Numbered from the stretch's first letter, positions 14,707-24,475 are shown. The stretch is 49,955 bases of DNA from Planctomycetota bacterium (GCA_022447335.1 JAKVCF010000001.1:1-49955); one strand, 5' to 3'. The notes: generated by a model not told the origin, from the sequence alone. Numbers and translations: made by a program.

Positions 14707-16074
14707 ATGACTTCCGCCACTCAAGGTGCGGCGCAGGGCTTTATTGAGCTCGGCCTCAGCGACACCATTCTGAAGGGGATCGACTTTGCCGGCTTCGACA
14801 AGCCGCGGCCGATCCAGGTCCAGACCATTCCCGCTGCGGTCGAGGGCCGCGATGTCCTGGGCCTCGCTCAGACGGGCACGGGCAAGACGGCTGCCTTTGC
14901 TTTGCCAATCCTGGAACGCCTGCGCGAGCACCGCAAGATGCACCCGCGTGCGCTGATCATCGCGCCGACCCGCGAGCTAGCCACGCAGATTGCCGAGCAG
15001 ACCCGCGCACTGGCGCGCCACACCGGTCTCAAGGTCATCACGATCTTTGGTGGTGTCTCGCAGCGTATGCAGACCAGCGCACTGCGCCGCCACCCGGACG
15101 TGATTGTGGGTTGTCCTGGTCGTCTTTACGACCTGTACGAACAGGGCTTCCTGCATCTTGACCAGGTTGAAACGCTGGTGCTCGATGAAGCGGATCACAT
15201 GTTCGACATGGGCTTCCTGCCGACGATCCGCCGGATTTTGAAGCAGTTGCCTAATAATCGGCAGAATCTTCTTTTCTCAGCGACTATGCCCTTGGACATT
15301 CGCGGGCTGGCAAGTGAGATCTTGCATGATCCGCATCAGGTTGAGTTGACAATTCGCCAGCCAGCCCAGACTATCGATCACGCGTTGATAGCGGTTTCAG
15401 AGGATCGTAAGCGCGATCTATTAGACCGCGTGCTGCGCCGCGAAGATTGTCACTCTGCGATTGTGTTCTGTAGGACTAAGCACCGTGCGCGACGTTTGGC
15501 CGACCAACTTTGGAAGAACGGTCACAAGGCCATCGCACTGCAGGGGAATATGTCCCAGAACGCACGTGACCGTGCGATGCGCGGTTTCCGCGAGGGCAAG
15601 TTCCGCGTGCTTGTGGCAACTGACATTGTCGCGCGAGGTATTGATGTGCAGGGCGTGTCCTACGTCCTTAACTTCGATGTTCCCATGACGTCCGAGGCCT
15701 ACACGCACCGTATCGGTCGCACTGGCCGATCCGAGTTGGCTGGTAAGGCGCTGACCTTCTTGACCCAAGCCGATAAACGCTGGCTGAAGGCGACCCAGAA
15801 GATGCTTGGGCGTGAGATTAGGCGCCACAAGGAGAAGGGCTTTGACTCGGGTTACAACGAGCGCAACGCACCGCAGGAGCGAGTCTCTGGAGCCTTTGGC
15901 AAGAAGGCCCAGGGCAAGCAGGGCCCACCAAAGAAAAGGCGCGGCCCTGAGCCTGGTCGTAAGCGTGACAGTCGTCGCGGAGGTGCGCGTGGCAGTGTTC
16001 GCGGCTCGGCCCACGATCCGGCGAATAGTGCCTCTAAGAAAGGTGGGGGGGCACGTCGTGATGGGCGTCGCTAA
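14707..16074 (+). CDS. DEAD-box RNA helicase, RhlE-like
   Basis: A 455-residue ATP-dependent RNA helicase. Motifs in order: the Q-motif region FDKPRPIQVQTIP, Walker A AQTGTGKT (54-61), PTRELA, GG, CPGR (usually TPGR), DEAD (160-163), SAT (191-193), IVFCRTKHRA, ATDIVARGIDV and HRIGRTGR. The last 75 residues are Lys/Arg/Gly-rich and probably bind RNA. It likely unwinds structured RNA in ribosome assembly or mRNA decay. No -10-like box lies close to the ATG, so a leader of some length within 14535-14706 is possible. Codon choice changes abruptly near 15236 (residue 177): CTG/CTC leucine codons dominate before it, TTG/CTT/TTA after. Confidence 0.95.
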   Translation: MTSATQGAAQGFIELGLSDTILKGIDFAGFDKPRPIQVQTIPAAVEGRDVLGLAQTGTGKTAAFALPILERLREHRKMHPRALIIAPTRELATQIAEQTRALARHTGLKVITIFGGVSQRMQTSALRRHPDVIVGCPGRLYDLYEQGFLHLDQVETLVLDEADHMFDMGFLPTIRRILKQLPNNRQNLLFSATMPLDIRGLASEILHDPHQVELTIRQPAQTIDHALIAVSEDRKRDLLDRVLRREDCHSAIVFCRTKHRARRLADQLWKNGHKAIALQGNMSQNARDRAMRGFREGKFRVLVATDIVARGIDVQGVSYVLNFDVPMTSEAYTHRIGRTGRSELAGKALTFLTQADKRWLKATQKMLGREIRRHKEKGFDSGYNERNAPQERVSGAFGKKAQGKQGPPKKRRGPEPGRKRDSRRGGARGSVRGSAHDPANSASKKGGGARRDGRR

Positions 16075-16141
16075 CGATCTGTGACAGAGAGCGTATGAGC
16101 GATAGCATTCATGAGTGCCACGCAGCCTTGTCAGCCCAATC

Positions 16142-16147
16142 TAGTTT
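16142..16147 (+). promoter_or_regulatory. -10-like box TAGTTT of the gene at 16154
   Basis: TAGTTT six bases before ATG 16154. Confidence 0.35.
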
Positions 16148-16153
16148 ATTCAC

Positions 16154-17563
16154 ATGAAGTTTCTCACACTTGCTGCCTTCCTTCTACTGGCCTGCCCTCT
16201 GCTTGCGCAGAACAAGTTAAGGTGGGTGCCCGATGCCGACGTGGCTTTTGAGGCGGCCACCGAAGAAGGGTCTGTCATCTTTGTATCGATCGGATTTGTC
16301 GGCGAGGCGCGTAGCGAGGAGATTCGAAAGAGAGTTTTCGCAGATAAAGCAGTCATAGCTCAGGCTGCGCGAACGATCAACGTGCCCGCTTGGACTTGGG
16401 CGATTGGTGACGAGAGGAGGCTGCCTGACTTCGGGAAGGCGGAGGCGCTCGATCATTCGGCAAATCTCGCGCGTGCGACCAGTGAGTGGATCTCGGTGAA
16501 CGCTCTTGGTACTTTTGCGGCTCCTCAACACCTTTGGTTGAATGGGGCAGGAGAAGTTTTATTGTCGGTGCCGTGGGAGTTAGATGCCGACGAAATGAGT
16601 TGGTGCTTTGATGAGGCGTTGCGCCTGGCAGCCGTGGAGGATCGTCCGGCGCCAACTAAAAAATCTCATCCTCCACGCCGATTACTTTTTGGGGCAGTCA
16701 CCAGCGTGCTTGATGACGATGATCTCGGGCGCGGTCTTACGGATGATGAACTCGAGCCCACGATGAAGCGACTGAAGAGAGGGTACGTGACTGCGCGCAA
16801 TCGTGATGACATCGGCCGCATTATGTTCACAGCAAACGAGGATGGGGCCGAGTTCCTCGGCCAGCAAATAGATATTTGGGCTCTTGGCGGTTCATCGACC
16901 TCCGGGATTATCGACTTTGTCTATGGCCTGATTGGTCTAGTGGCTCCAGTCGAGTTTCTCGAATTGCTGGAGAGCAAAGTTGGTTCACCGCGAGCGAGTT
17001 TGCGTGCGATCATTGCGGTCGGATACGAGCAAATAGGTCATCCGGATGGTTTAAAGGCAGTTAAGAAGGCGCTCAAGAGCGAGAAGGATGAGGTTGTCCG
17101 GCCCGAGTGGGTGCGTGCTTTGGGCGCATGTGCCTCGCGCGACAAGTCAGTTGCGAAGCAGCTGATCAAGTTTGCCGAGAGGGATGACAACTCATTGGTG
17201 CAACTGAATGCAGTACTTGCCCTGGGGCACGTACTACCGCAGCCGGATGCGCGTGATTGGCTAATCGAGATGGCCGAAACGGCTATCGGGGAAAGGCAAT
17301 GTGCTGCGGCGTTAGCGCTCGCTTTGGGCCGTGAGCGCAGTGCAATCGATACACTTAAGAAGCTTCGCGGGGAAGTCAAGCTTGAGGCGAGCATTGCGGC
17401 TTTCGATTCCGCAATCAAAGTGCTTGAAGGCGCCAATCTCTTTGAGCTTGAAGATGCTGTACGCGCGATCGATGGAAGCGACTTACCGCGCCCCCGTCTC
17501 TTTTACCGGCCGAAGTTTGACATACCGGAGAGTGGTGAGGAGAGCGGCGAGGGGGAAGGCTAG
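16154..17563 (+). CDS. secreted thioredoxin-like / HEAT-repeat protein
   Basis: A 469-residue exported protein with a clear signal peptide (MKFLTLAAFLLLACPLLAQ). Residues 20-165 resemble a thioredoxin-like fold: VIFVSIGFVGEARSEEIRKR and HLWLNGAGEVLLSVPW match a strand plus catalytic-helix region and the late strand. The C-x-x-C pair is absent, the equivalent stretch reading EARSEE, so it should not be an oxidoreductase. Residues 270-440 form helical HEAT-like repeats (VVRPEWVRALGACASRD, NSLVQLNAVLALGHVL, ERQCAAALALALGRE). The C-terminus is acidic. Function unknown; a binding or scaffolding role outside the cytoplasm is most likely. Its stop overlaps that of the convergent gene by four bases. 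Confidence 0.75.
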   Translation: MKFLTLAAFLLLACPLLAQNKLRWVPDADVAFEAATEEGSVIFVSIGFVGEARSEEIRKRVFADKAVIAQAARTINVPAWTWAIGDERRLPDFGKAEALDHSANLARATSEWISVNALGTFAAPQHLWLNGAGEVLLSVPWELDADEMSWCFDEALRLAAVEDRPAPTKKSHPPRRLLFGAVTSVLDDDDLGRGLTDDELEPTMKRLKRGYVTARNRDDIGRIMFTANEDGAEFLGQQIDIWALGGSSTSGIIDFVYGLIGLVAPVEFLELLESKVGSPRASLRAIIAVGYEQIGHPDGLKAVKKALKSEKDEVVRPEWVRALGACASRDKSVAKQLIKFAERDDNSLVQLNAVLALGHVLPQPDARDWLIEMAETAIGERQCAAALALALGRERSAIDTLKKLRGEVKLEASIAAFDSAIKVLEGANLFELEDAVRAIDGSDLPRPRLFYRPKFDIPESGEESGEGEG

Positions 17564-19188
17564 CCGTCGTTTTCGGTTTCGAGCTTCGCTAAGAACTTGG
17601 CGGGGTTGGCTTGAAAGGTTTTCGGGCAGTTTGGGCAGCAGAAGCCGATGACCTTTCCATCGTGCAGCAGGTTGAATTGTGGATCAATCACATTGCCGCT
17701 GACGAGGCAGATGCTGTTGACGGGATTTTGTGTAGTGAGCGAGTTGGTTTCCGGGTCGAGGGCCGGGTCGACTTGCGAGGCATCATTGGTGAGCTTTGGT
17801 GTTTCTTCAGTCTCGAGTGCGACTGATATGCCGACGTCGCCGGCATCGATGTGCACCTCTGGCATAGCTTTGCGTAGAGTGGCCAGGCCCTCGGTGGTTA
17901 TGCCAGCATCCCAAATCCAAAGTCGCTCGAGCGCGGGCAGTTGCCCGAGCGTTTCGATCACAGCGTCGTTCAGATGCGTGCGACTAACGATCAGTTCACG
18001 TAGATGATCATGGCCGGCGAGGTAGGCCAGGCCAGAGGTAGTCACTCGCGTTTCGCGCAGGTCGAGGCGTACCAGGGCGGGTATAGTCGAAATTATTTCA
18101 ACGCTTGCATCGGTGATCTGCGTGCGCGCAAGCGAGAGATCGCTAATCCATTTGATGGTCGGGGTGATTAGCTCAAGCACTATGGCGTCATCAGTTGTAT
18201 TTGCGGGGGCGGCAAAGTCGACCCAAAGCATTTTGGATCCAACTTCGACGGGCTGTACGTGCACCAGATGCTTACGCATGGCCGACAGCGCGGCTTCAGG
18301 GGCGGCGTGCGCGGCACTCTCTTCTTCTGGATCAGTTGCGCCTTCACTTTCATTTGCCGGGTTAGTCGGCAGTGGCAATTTGGCGCCTTCAGCGAGCTCG
18401 AACTCGTTTTCGAAGGGTGCGCCGGCAGCAAGCCAGGCGCGTATCAGTTGAATTTCTAGCTCGCTCGGCTGGGCCTTGTGGTCCGGCGGCATGTGATCGT
18501 CGTCATCGATCGGGAGTAGTATGCGATGAAGCAGTTCCTGATCTTCCGGTGAGATGCCGGTTTCGATGGCTGGGCCGCCATCGCCGCCCGCAAGCAATGC
18601 CTCCGGAGAGTCCGTCCGTAGGCCGCCTTTGACTTTGCGATCACCGTGGCACATGTTGCATTTCGCCTCAAAGAAGTGCTGAATGTGCAACTCGTAGCTG
18701 GCCAGGATCAGGCTGCCTCCCTCTGGGGTAGTCTGATTGGCCGACATCGATTCCTTAGGTTCGACCAGTGGCTTGAACAGGAAGCCTTTGCCGTGAGTCA
18801 TTTCGGCGCCGAAGTGACCTGTCGGAATCATGACGATCACCGTCAGGGCCAAAGCCCAACGGTACATCGTTCGTGCGCCAAATATGCGCAGTAGGAAGAC
18901 TACGATGCTACATGCTGCAGTAGCTATGCCGAGCTGCTCATGTAGTTTGAGTACTTCACTCGCGCTGTAGCTGGGATCGTTGTGTAGCACAACTCCGCTC
19001 GCTGCAGCCAGGCATGCAGAAACGCTTGCGAAAAAGACGAGGAATGCCGGCGCCACTGGCTGGCGCCGTAACGTGTTGACGCACTCCAGCATCACCAGGC
19101 CAATCAGTATGCCGATGGGTAGGTGCAGAATCAGCGGGTGCATTCGGCCAAAGACCGAAAGTAGTTCAGAAGCGGAATCGATTGGCAT
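17560..19188 (-). CDS. DUF2231 membrane / cytochrome c / LRR / Cys-rich fusion protein
   Basis: A 542-residue composite. Residues 1-130 are four transmembrane helices of the DUF2231 type (MHPLILHLPIGILIGLVML). A planctomycete cytochrome c domain follows with heme motif CNMCH at 177-181 and the distal region DDDDHMPPDHKA, likely supplying Met. Leucine-rich repeats occupy about 330-450 (LVRLDLRETRVTTSGLAYL). The C-terminus, CLVSGNVIDP then GFCCPNCPKTFQANP, resembles a YHS/TRASH-type metal-binding domain. It follows the DUF1501 gene by five bases and is evidently the last gene of that operon. It probably sits in the inner membrane with the heme domain outside. Role unknown, perhaps electron transfer or metal sensing tied to the PSD1 protein. 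Confidence 0.82.
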   Translation of the reverse strand: MPIDSASELLSVFGRMHPLILHLPIGILIGLVMLECVNTLRRQPVAPAFLVFFASVSACLAAASGVVLHNDPSYSASEVLKLHEQLGIATAACSIVVFLLRIFGARTMYRWALALTVIVMIPTGHFGAEMTHGKGFLFKPLVEPKESMSANQTTPEGGSLILASYELHIQHFFEAKCNMCHGDRKVKGGLRTDSPEALLAGGDGGPAIETGISPEDQELLHRILLPIDDDDHMPPDHKAQPSELEIQLIRAWLAAGAPFENEFELAEGAKLPLPTNPANESEGATDPEEESAAHAAPEAALSAMRKHLVHVQPVEVGSKMLWVDFAAPANTTDDAIVLELITPTIKWISDLSLARTQITDASVEIISTIPALVRLDLRETRVTTSGLAYLAGHDHLRELIVSRTHLNDAVIETLGQLPALERLWIWDAGITTEGLATLRKAMPEVHIDAGDVGISVALETEETPKLTNDASQVDPALDPETNSLTTQNPVNSICLVSGNVIDPQFNLLHDGKVIGFCCPNCPKTFQANPAKFLAKLETENDG

Positions 19189-19193
19189 TGGGA

Positions 19194-20711
19194 CTAAGCG
19201 AGCAGTTCCTTGCGCACGTCACCAAAGACATCGGTCAGTCGCATGTCGCGGCCCTGATGGCGATAGCCTAGCCGCTCATGGTCGAATCCAAGGCAATGCA
19301 GGAGCGTCGCGTGTAAATCATGAACACTGACTGGGTTCTCGACGATGTTGTATCCGAAGTCGTCAGTCTTGCCAAAGCTGATGCCCGGATTCATGCCACC
19401 CCCGGCGGCCCATACGCTGAAGGCGCGGGGGTGGTGATCGCGACCATAGTTAGTCTTAGTTAACTGGCCTTGGCTGTATACGGTGCGTCCAAATTCACCG
19501 GCCCATAGCACCAATGTGTCATCTAGTAGGCCGCGACGCTTGAGGTCCTTGATTAGAGCTGCTTGCGGTTGGTCGACCGTTCCGGCCTGTGCGCGCAGTT
19601 CATTGGGCAAGTTGCCCAGCTGGTCCCATCCCCGCATGTACAGTTGAATGAAGCGCACTCCGCGTTCGGCGAGGCGGCGCGCCATCAGACAGTTCGAAGC
19701 GTAACTTCCCGGCTTTTTAACATCGGGACCATACATTTCTAGTGTGGCCTCATCTTCGTCTGAGAAGTCGGTCAATTCGGGCACTGACATTTGCATGCGG
19801 TATGCCATCTCGTATTGTGAGATCCGGGCTTGCACCTCAGGGTCGAGGCTCCGCTCATACTCGCGCTCATTGAGCTCACCAACTAGGTCGAGCATGCGGC
19901 GGCGGTCTTCGCGCGTCACGCCGTCCGGGTCGCTTAGATATAGCACTGGGTCTCCGCCCGCTCGCATCTTGCATCCCTGGTGCTCGCTGGGTAGGAATCC
20001 CGAACCCCAGAAGCGTGCCGATAGCGCCTGCATGTTGCCGGTGCCTTGCGTGATCATGACTACAAAAGTAGGCAGATTGGCATTGGCGCTACCTAGCCCA
20101 TAGGACATCCATGAGCCGAAGCTCGGTCGGCCAGGCTGCTGGTTTCCGGTCTGGAAGAAAGTAATTGCAGGTTCGTGGTTAATCGCCTCGGTGTGCATCG
20201 AGTTGATCATGCAGATCTCCTTCGCCACCGATCCGGTGTGGGGTAACAGCTCCGATAGCCACAGGCCGTTCTGATTGTTCTCGTAGCGCGAGAACTGAAA
20301 GATAGAGGGGGCAACTGGGAAGCGTGCCTGGCCACTAGTCATGCCAGTCAAGCGTTGGCCGTCGCGAATCGAATCCGGAAGATCCTGGTCAAAGCGTTGG
20401 CGCAGTCCTGGCTTGTAGTCATACAGGTCAAGGTGGCTCGGCGCGCCCTCCATGTGCATGTAGATGACGCGCTTGGCCTTTGGCTTGAAATGTGGGCCCA
20501 GTGGCAGAGCGCTGCTACCCATGGCACCTGCTTTGTTGGGAAGGCCGGCCAAGGTGGCCGGATTGGCGCCTAGCTCGCGGCCAAGCAGCGACTGCATGGC
20601 CAGGGCGCCGAGGCCAGTACTGAGCGTCGCACCGGCCTTGCGGAAAAAGCGGCGGCGGGTGAGCAGTAGTTCGCGCTCGCGCAGAGGGTCGTTCGTATGA
20701 GGATCGGTCAT
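19194..20711 (-). CDS. DUF1501 protein with Tat-type signal
   Basis: A 505-residue protein with a twin-arginine-type leader (LTRRRFFRKAGATLSTGLGAL), so it is probably exported folded. The body is DUF1501, related to the alkaline-phosphatase/sulfatase superfamily: RVIYMHMEGAPSHLDLYDYKP, then MHTEAINHEPAITFFQTG, LWAGEFGRTVYSQG and YGRDHHPRAFSVWAAGG. In planctomycetes this family is almost always encoded next to a PSD1-type cytochrome, as here with a 14-base gap. Biochemical function is not established. A paralogue lies at 44704-46107 in the same relative position. It lacks a promoter-like box of its own. Confidence 0.92.
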   Translation of the reverse strand: MTDPHTNDPLRERELLLTRRRFFRKAGATLSTGLGALAMQSLLGRELGANPATLAGLPNKAGAMGSSALPLGPHFKPKAKRVIYMHMEGAPSHLDLYDYKPGLRQRFDQDLPDSIRDGQRLTGMTSGQARFPVAPSIFQFSRYENNQNGLWLSELLPHTGSVAKEICMINSMHTEAINHEPAITFFQTGNQQPGRPSFGSWMSYGLGSANANLPTFVVMITQGTGNMQALSARFWGSGFLPSEHQGCKMRAGGDPVLYLSDPDGVTREDRRRMLDLVGELNEREYERSLDPEVQARISQYEMAYRMQMSVPELTDFSDEDEATLEMYGPDVKKPGSYASNCLMARRLAERGVRFIQLYMRGWDQLGNLPNELRAQAGTVDQPQAALIKDLKRRGLLDDTLVLWAGEFGRTVYSQGQLTKTNYGRDHHPRAFSVWAAGGGMNPGISFGKTDDFGYNIVENPVSVHDLHATLLHCLGFDHERLGYRHQGRDMRLTDVFGDVRKELLA

Positions 20712-20725
20712 TTGAACTTCAGCAC

Positions 20726-23700
20726 TTACTTGCGGGAGATGGTCTCGTCGAGGGCTAGGAGAGCATTGCCGAGCATGGTCCAGGCGGCCAGTTCGGCAGG
20801 GTCGTACTCTGCAGGAAGCATGGCTTCACCGACGGAGATCAGCTTTCTGGCGTCTTCAATGGCATTCGTATAACGTTCTTGGAAGGCTTCGAGTACTTCA
20901 CGCAGGCGGACAAGTTCTGCGGTTTCCGGCATTCGGCTGGTACAGCGGCGGAACATGCGCGCGATGCGCCAGTCAGTGGCGTCATTCAGAAGCTCTCCCA
21001 TGTTGGCAGGCGGTTCCTCAGCGAGTATGCGCTGAGAGAGTAGGCGTGCTGATTCGACAAACTGTTCGTCGTTCCAAAGTACTAGCGCCTGCAGTGGCGT
21101 GTTAGTTACGCCACGGCGAATGGTGCAGAACTCACGGGTTGGTGCATCGAAGGTTAGTAGTGATGGCGGTGGAACAGCGCGTTTCCAGTAGGTGTAGATG
21201 CTGCGCCGCCAGAGGTCATCGCCTTCCCCTTGCTCGAAATTGCGTGTATTGGATTGTGGCATCGCGACTTCGCGCCAGAGGCCAGAGGGTTGATATGGCT
21301 TTACTGATGGGCCGCCCATTTGTTCAACCAGCAAGCCCGATACATAGAGGGCTTGGTCGCGTATCTCTTCGGCTCCCAATCGACGGCGGGGGTAGTTCCC
21401 CAGCAGGCGACCTCCCGGGTCGGCAGCAGAGACTTCGGGGCGTAGGCGTGAGTCTTGGCGGTAGGTTGAGCTGGTCACTATGCGGCGCAGAATCGCGCGC
21501 GTATCCCAACCGCTTTCTCGAAACTCAACGGCGAGCCAGTCAAGTAGTTCGGGGTGACTAGGCCAGGATCCTTGCAGCCCAAAGTCTTCACTAGTTTCAA
21601 CAATGCCCGAGCCAAAGACCATTTCCCAGTAACGGTTGATAGTTACGCGCGCGAGTAGCGGGTTATTGGCATCGGTCAGCCACATCGCCAGACCACGCCG
21701 GTCATTTGGTGCGCCTTCAGGCAGTGAACCTAGTGAGGCGGGAATGCCCCGCTCAACCGGGCGATCCTTGTCTGGGTGGTCATAGGCGCCGCGCATCAGA
21801 ACAAAAGTTTCACGCGGACTTTCCAGTTCTTGCATGACCATTGTCAGTGGGATGGAAGATTCGATTGTGTCCAGCTCAGTCGCGAGTTCCTCGATCTTGG
21901 TCAGCTTGGCAAGGAATGCTGGTGAGTGCTGTGTACGCCAAGTTGCCGACATACGCTGGGCTAGGTTGTTGGCGCCCAGTTCGCGGGAGGATTCCGGCGT
22001 CAGTGCAAAGACTAATGATCCCCCTAATTCATCTTGCGGCGGACGCGCTTCGTAGTACAGGCCGCCAGCGCCGCCTGTGTTGATGATTTTCATGACGAAG
22101 GTGTGTACGCCTGGCGTAAGCTTGATCACGACCTTTTCCTGATCCGGAGCGACGCCGCGGTTAACTCGGTTCTCGTGGATCATTTTTCCATTCAGATAAA
22201 CCTGAATGCCATCATCGGACCCTAGCGAGAGTTCTAGTTCGCGTTCGCTCGGTACAAATAGTCGCTTACCAGCGAAGCTGATTGCCTGGCCGGATGGTAA
22301 TGAAGTAACTCGCTCGCCATCCTTGACTTGTGCGACGAAGACCCAGCTGTAGTTGTCGGGCGCATATTTTTTGGCGAAGTCGATAGTCGAATCGGCCTCT
22401 GGGCCAAACACGGTGTCGTAACCCGGATCACCTTCGCTTTGTGGTTTGTATGGCCAGGTTCCATACCAGCGTGAATCGGCAATAGGGAGCGCAGCTAGGC
22501 CATCGGCGCCGATGTTTCCCGGAGTCAAGCGTACGCGCCCAAAAGAATGTTCACTGTAGATCGATTGGTAGTGAAGCGTGATCTTCAGGTCGGTGCCACC
22601 TGGGTATCCGAAAGGTTTGTCGGTTAGGAATATTGCGTTGCGGCCACCGGGGGTATTGTGAGCGTCTACGGCCCAGACTTTGTTGTGGTCCGGGTCCAGG
22701 ACATTTACCACGTCGAAGTCGGCATCTGCTTGTTCGAAGTCTGCCCAGGCCCAGGTGAATTTCAATGGCTCACGAATAGTCGAGTCGGCCAGTGAAATAG
22801 CCTCAGCTTCGATATGTGAAAGTACGGCGTTGCCATTTGAGGCACGACCGACGCGCCCCTCGGTATGACTAGGGTCGCCGATCGCTTCCAGTAGCAATGT
22901 GCGCAGATTTGTGTCCATTGTGCGCAACACGATCGTGTGACTTTCTTTGGCCGGGCTTTCTCCGCTTGCCAAGATTGAGCCATCGTTCTGCGGGGTCAAG
23001 GTCGAGCCGGCGCTCGCTTCGGCCGAGATGAACTCGTTCTCCGACCACATGACGCTATATCTTTGCGCGGCGCTGCTGAGAAAAGTTTCATAAGCGATTG
23101 CGTCTTCACTCGATGGTTTTGCCATCTCTGTTTGCAGCTGCTCAATCTGCTTCTTTAAGTCAGCCTGTGCGATCGTCTGCTTTTCGCTTGGCACCTGCAT
23201 GAAAGGCTCAAAGGCGCGTTGCGAATTGGGGAGTTGGCTGTAAAGGCCCGGCTCCTGGTTCGAGTTGAAGTACGCGAAGAGCGAGAAGTACTCCTCCTGT
23301 GATATTGGGTCGAACTTATGGTCGTGACAGCGGCTGCATTCGACGGTGAGGCCGAGGAAGACAGCGCCTGTCGTTGCCGTGCGGTCTGCAGCGTATTCGA
23401 CCAGATATTCCTCATTGATTGCGCCACCTTCGTCGGTAATGACATGGTTGCGGTGGAATCCACTCGCTACCTTCTGCGCAATTGTGGCGTTGGGGATCAG
23501 GTCGCCCGCGAGTTGTTCGTAAACGAACTCATCAAAGGGCTTGTTGTTGCGAATCGATTCGAGCACCCAGTCACGCCAAGCCCACATTTGGCGCCCAGCA
23601 TCCATATGGATGCCATTGGTGTCGGCGTAGCGTGCAGCATCAAGCCACGGAGTCGCCATGCGTTCGGCATAGCGGGTTCTGTATGGCTCTTTAGTAAGAA

Positions 23701-24412
23701 TCTTGTCAACTAGCGCTTCATAAGCCTCCGGATCACGCGCTGCTTGTTTGAGGTAGGAGTCAAGTTCTTCAGGGGTCGGTGGCAGCCCGGTAAGGTCTAG
23801 GAAGACTCGGCGAGCTAAAGTCGCTTGATCTGCTTCGGCTGATGGAGTTAGGCCGGCGCGTTCCAGGCCTTGCAGTACGAAGGCATCCATTGGGTCGCGT
23901 ACCCACTCCAGTTGTTTCGGCGTCGGTACTTCTGGACGTTCTGGGGGGATGAATGCCCAGTGATCTTCATAGACCGCTCCCTGTTCGATCCACTTGTGGA
24001 TGAGCTCCTTCTCATCGCGCGTTAGCGGCCGCACTTTGCTGTCAGTTGGCGGCATGATTTCCGAGTCGCCGTGATCCAGGCTGATGCGATACCAAAGTTC
24101 GCTTTCGTCTGGGTTGCCTGGCACGATCGCCCTGTAACCGCCAAGGTCCGCCGTGGCAAAGGTGTGTGAGTCGAGGCGCAGGTCGGCTTTGAGCGTAGCT
24201 TCGTCTGGTCCGTGGCAGACAAAGCAGCGGTCACTCAGTAGAGGTCGAATGTCACGGCCGTAGCGAACTTGTTCCTGGGTGACTGGATCTTGCGCAGTGG
24301 CCAAATCGGCGGTGCCCTCAGGGGAGGGGGACAGCCAGCCCGGGGTCGCGGCGGCAAGGCCTGCGAGGCCTAGGCAAGAAAGAGCGCGAAGTGGGAGAGT
24401 GGGGGTCGGCAT
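20726..24412 (-). CDS. PSD1-type protein: cytochrome c, DUF1549, DUF1553
   Basis: A 1228-residue exported protein with a signal peptide at residues 1-22. The PSCyt1 domain holds the heme motif CFVCH (62-66) and the EIMPPTDSK distal loop. DUF1549 (PSCyt2) covers about 155-350, with DLTGLPPTPEELDSYL and CSRCHDHKFDPI, a second C-x-x-C-H. The middle (about 640-860) is a beta-rich insertion with LELSLGSDDGIQVYLNGKMI and VHTFVMKIINTGGAGGLYYE, resembling PA14-like or carbohydrate-binding modules. DUF1553 fills the C-terminus (NRYWEMVFGSGIVETSEDFG, STYRQDS). Function is not established; a multi-heme redox role at the cell surface is likely. First gene of a three-gene operon. A TAGGAT lies 20 bases before the ATG. 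Confidence 0.93.
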   Translation of the reverse strand: MPTPTLPLRALSCLGLAGLAAATPGWLSPSPEGTADLATAQDPVTQEQVRYGRDIRPLLSDRCFVCHGPDEATLKADLRLDSHTFATADLGGYRAIVPGNPDESELWYRISLDHGDSEIMPPTDSKVRPLTRDEKELIHKWIEQGAVYEDHWAFIPPERPEVPTPKQLEWVRDPMDAFVLQGLERAGLTPSAEADQATLARRVFLDLTGLPPTPEELDSYLKQAARDPEAYEALVDKILTKEPYRTRYAERMATPWLDAARYADTNGIHMDAGRQMWAWRDWVLESIRNNKPFDEFVYEQLAGDLIPNATIAQKVASGFHRNHVITDEGGAINEEYLVEYAADRTATTGAVFLGLTVECSRCHDHKFDPISQEEYFSLFAYFNSNQEPGLYSQLPNSQRAFEPFMQVPSEKQTIAQADLKKQIEQLQTEMAKPSSEDAIAYETFLSSAAQRYSVMWSENEFISAEASAGSTLTPQNDGSILASGESPAKESHTIVLRTMDTNLRTLLLEAIGDPSHTEGRVGRASNGNAVLSHIEAEAISLADSTIREPLKFTWAWADFEQADADFDVVNVLDPDHNKVWAVDAHNTPGGRNAIFLTDKPFGYPGGTDLKITLHYQSIYSEHSFGRVRLTPGNIGADGLAALPIADSRWYGTWPYKPQSEGDPGYDTVFGPEADSTIDFAKKYAPDNYSWVFVAQVKDGERVTSLPSGQAISFAGKRLFVPSERELELSLGSDDGIQVYLNGKMIHENRVNRGVAPDQEKVVIKLTPGVHTFVMKIINTGGAGGLYYEARPPQDELGGSLVFALTPESSRELGANNLAQRMSATWRTQHSPAFLAKLTKIEELATELDTIESSIPLTMVMQELESPRETFVLMRGAYDHPDKDRPVERGIPASLGSLPEGAPNDRRGLAMWLTDANNPLLARVTINRYWEMVFGSGIVETSEDFGLQGSWPSHPELLDWLAVEFRESGWDTRAILRRIVTSSTYRQDSRLRPEVSAADPGGRLLGNYPRRRLGAEEIRDQALYVSGLLVEQMGGPSVKPYQPSGLWREVAMPQSNTRNFEQGEGDDLWRRSIYTYWKRAVPPPSLLTFDAPTREFCTIRRGVTNTPLQALVLWNDEQFVESARLLSQRILAEEPPANMGELLNDATDWRIARMFRRCTSRMPETAELVRLREVLEAFQERYTNAIEDARKLISVGEAMLPAEYDPAELAAWTMLGNALLALDETISRK

Positions 24413-24475
24413 CGATCCAAATGGGAGTCACCATCCTATTCCGGAATCTACTGCTAGGTGGTGCTGGCGAGCGCG

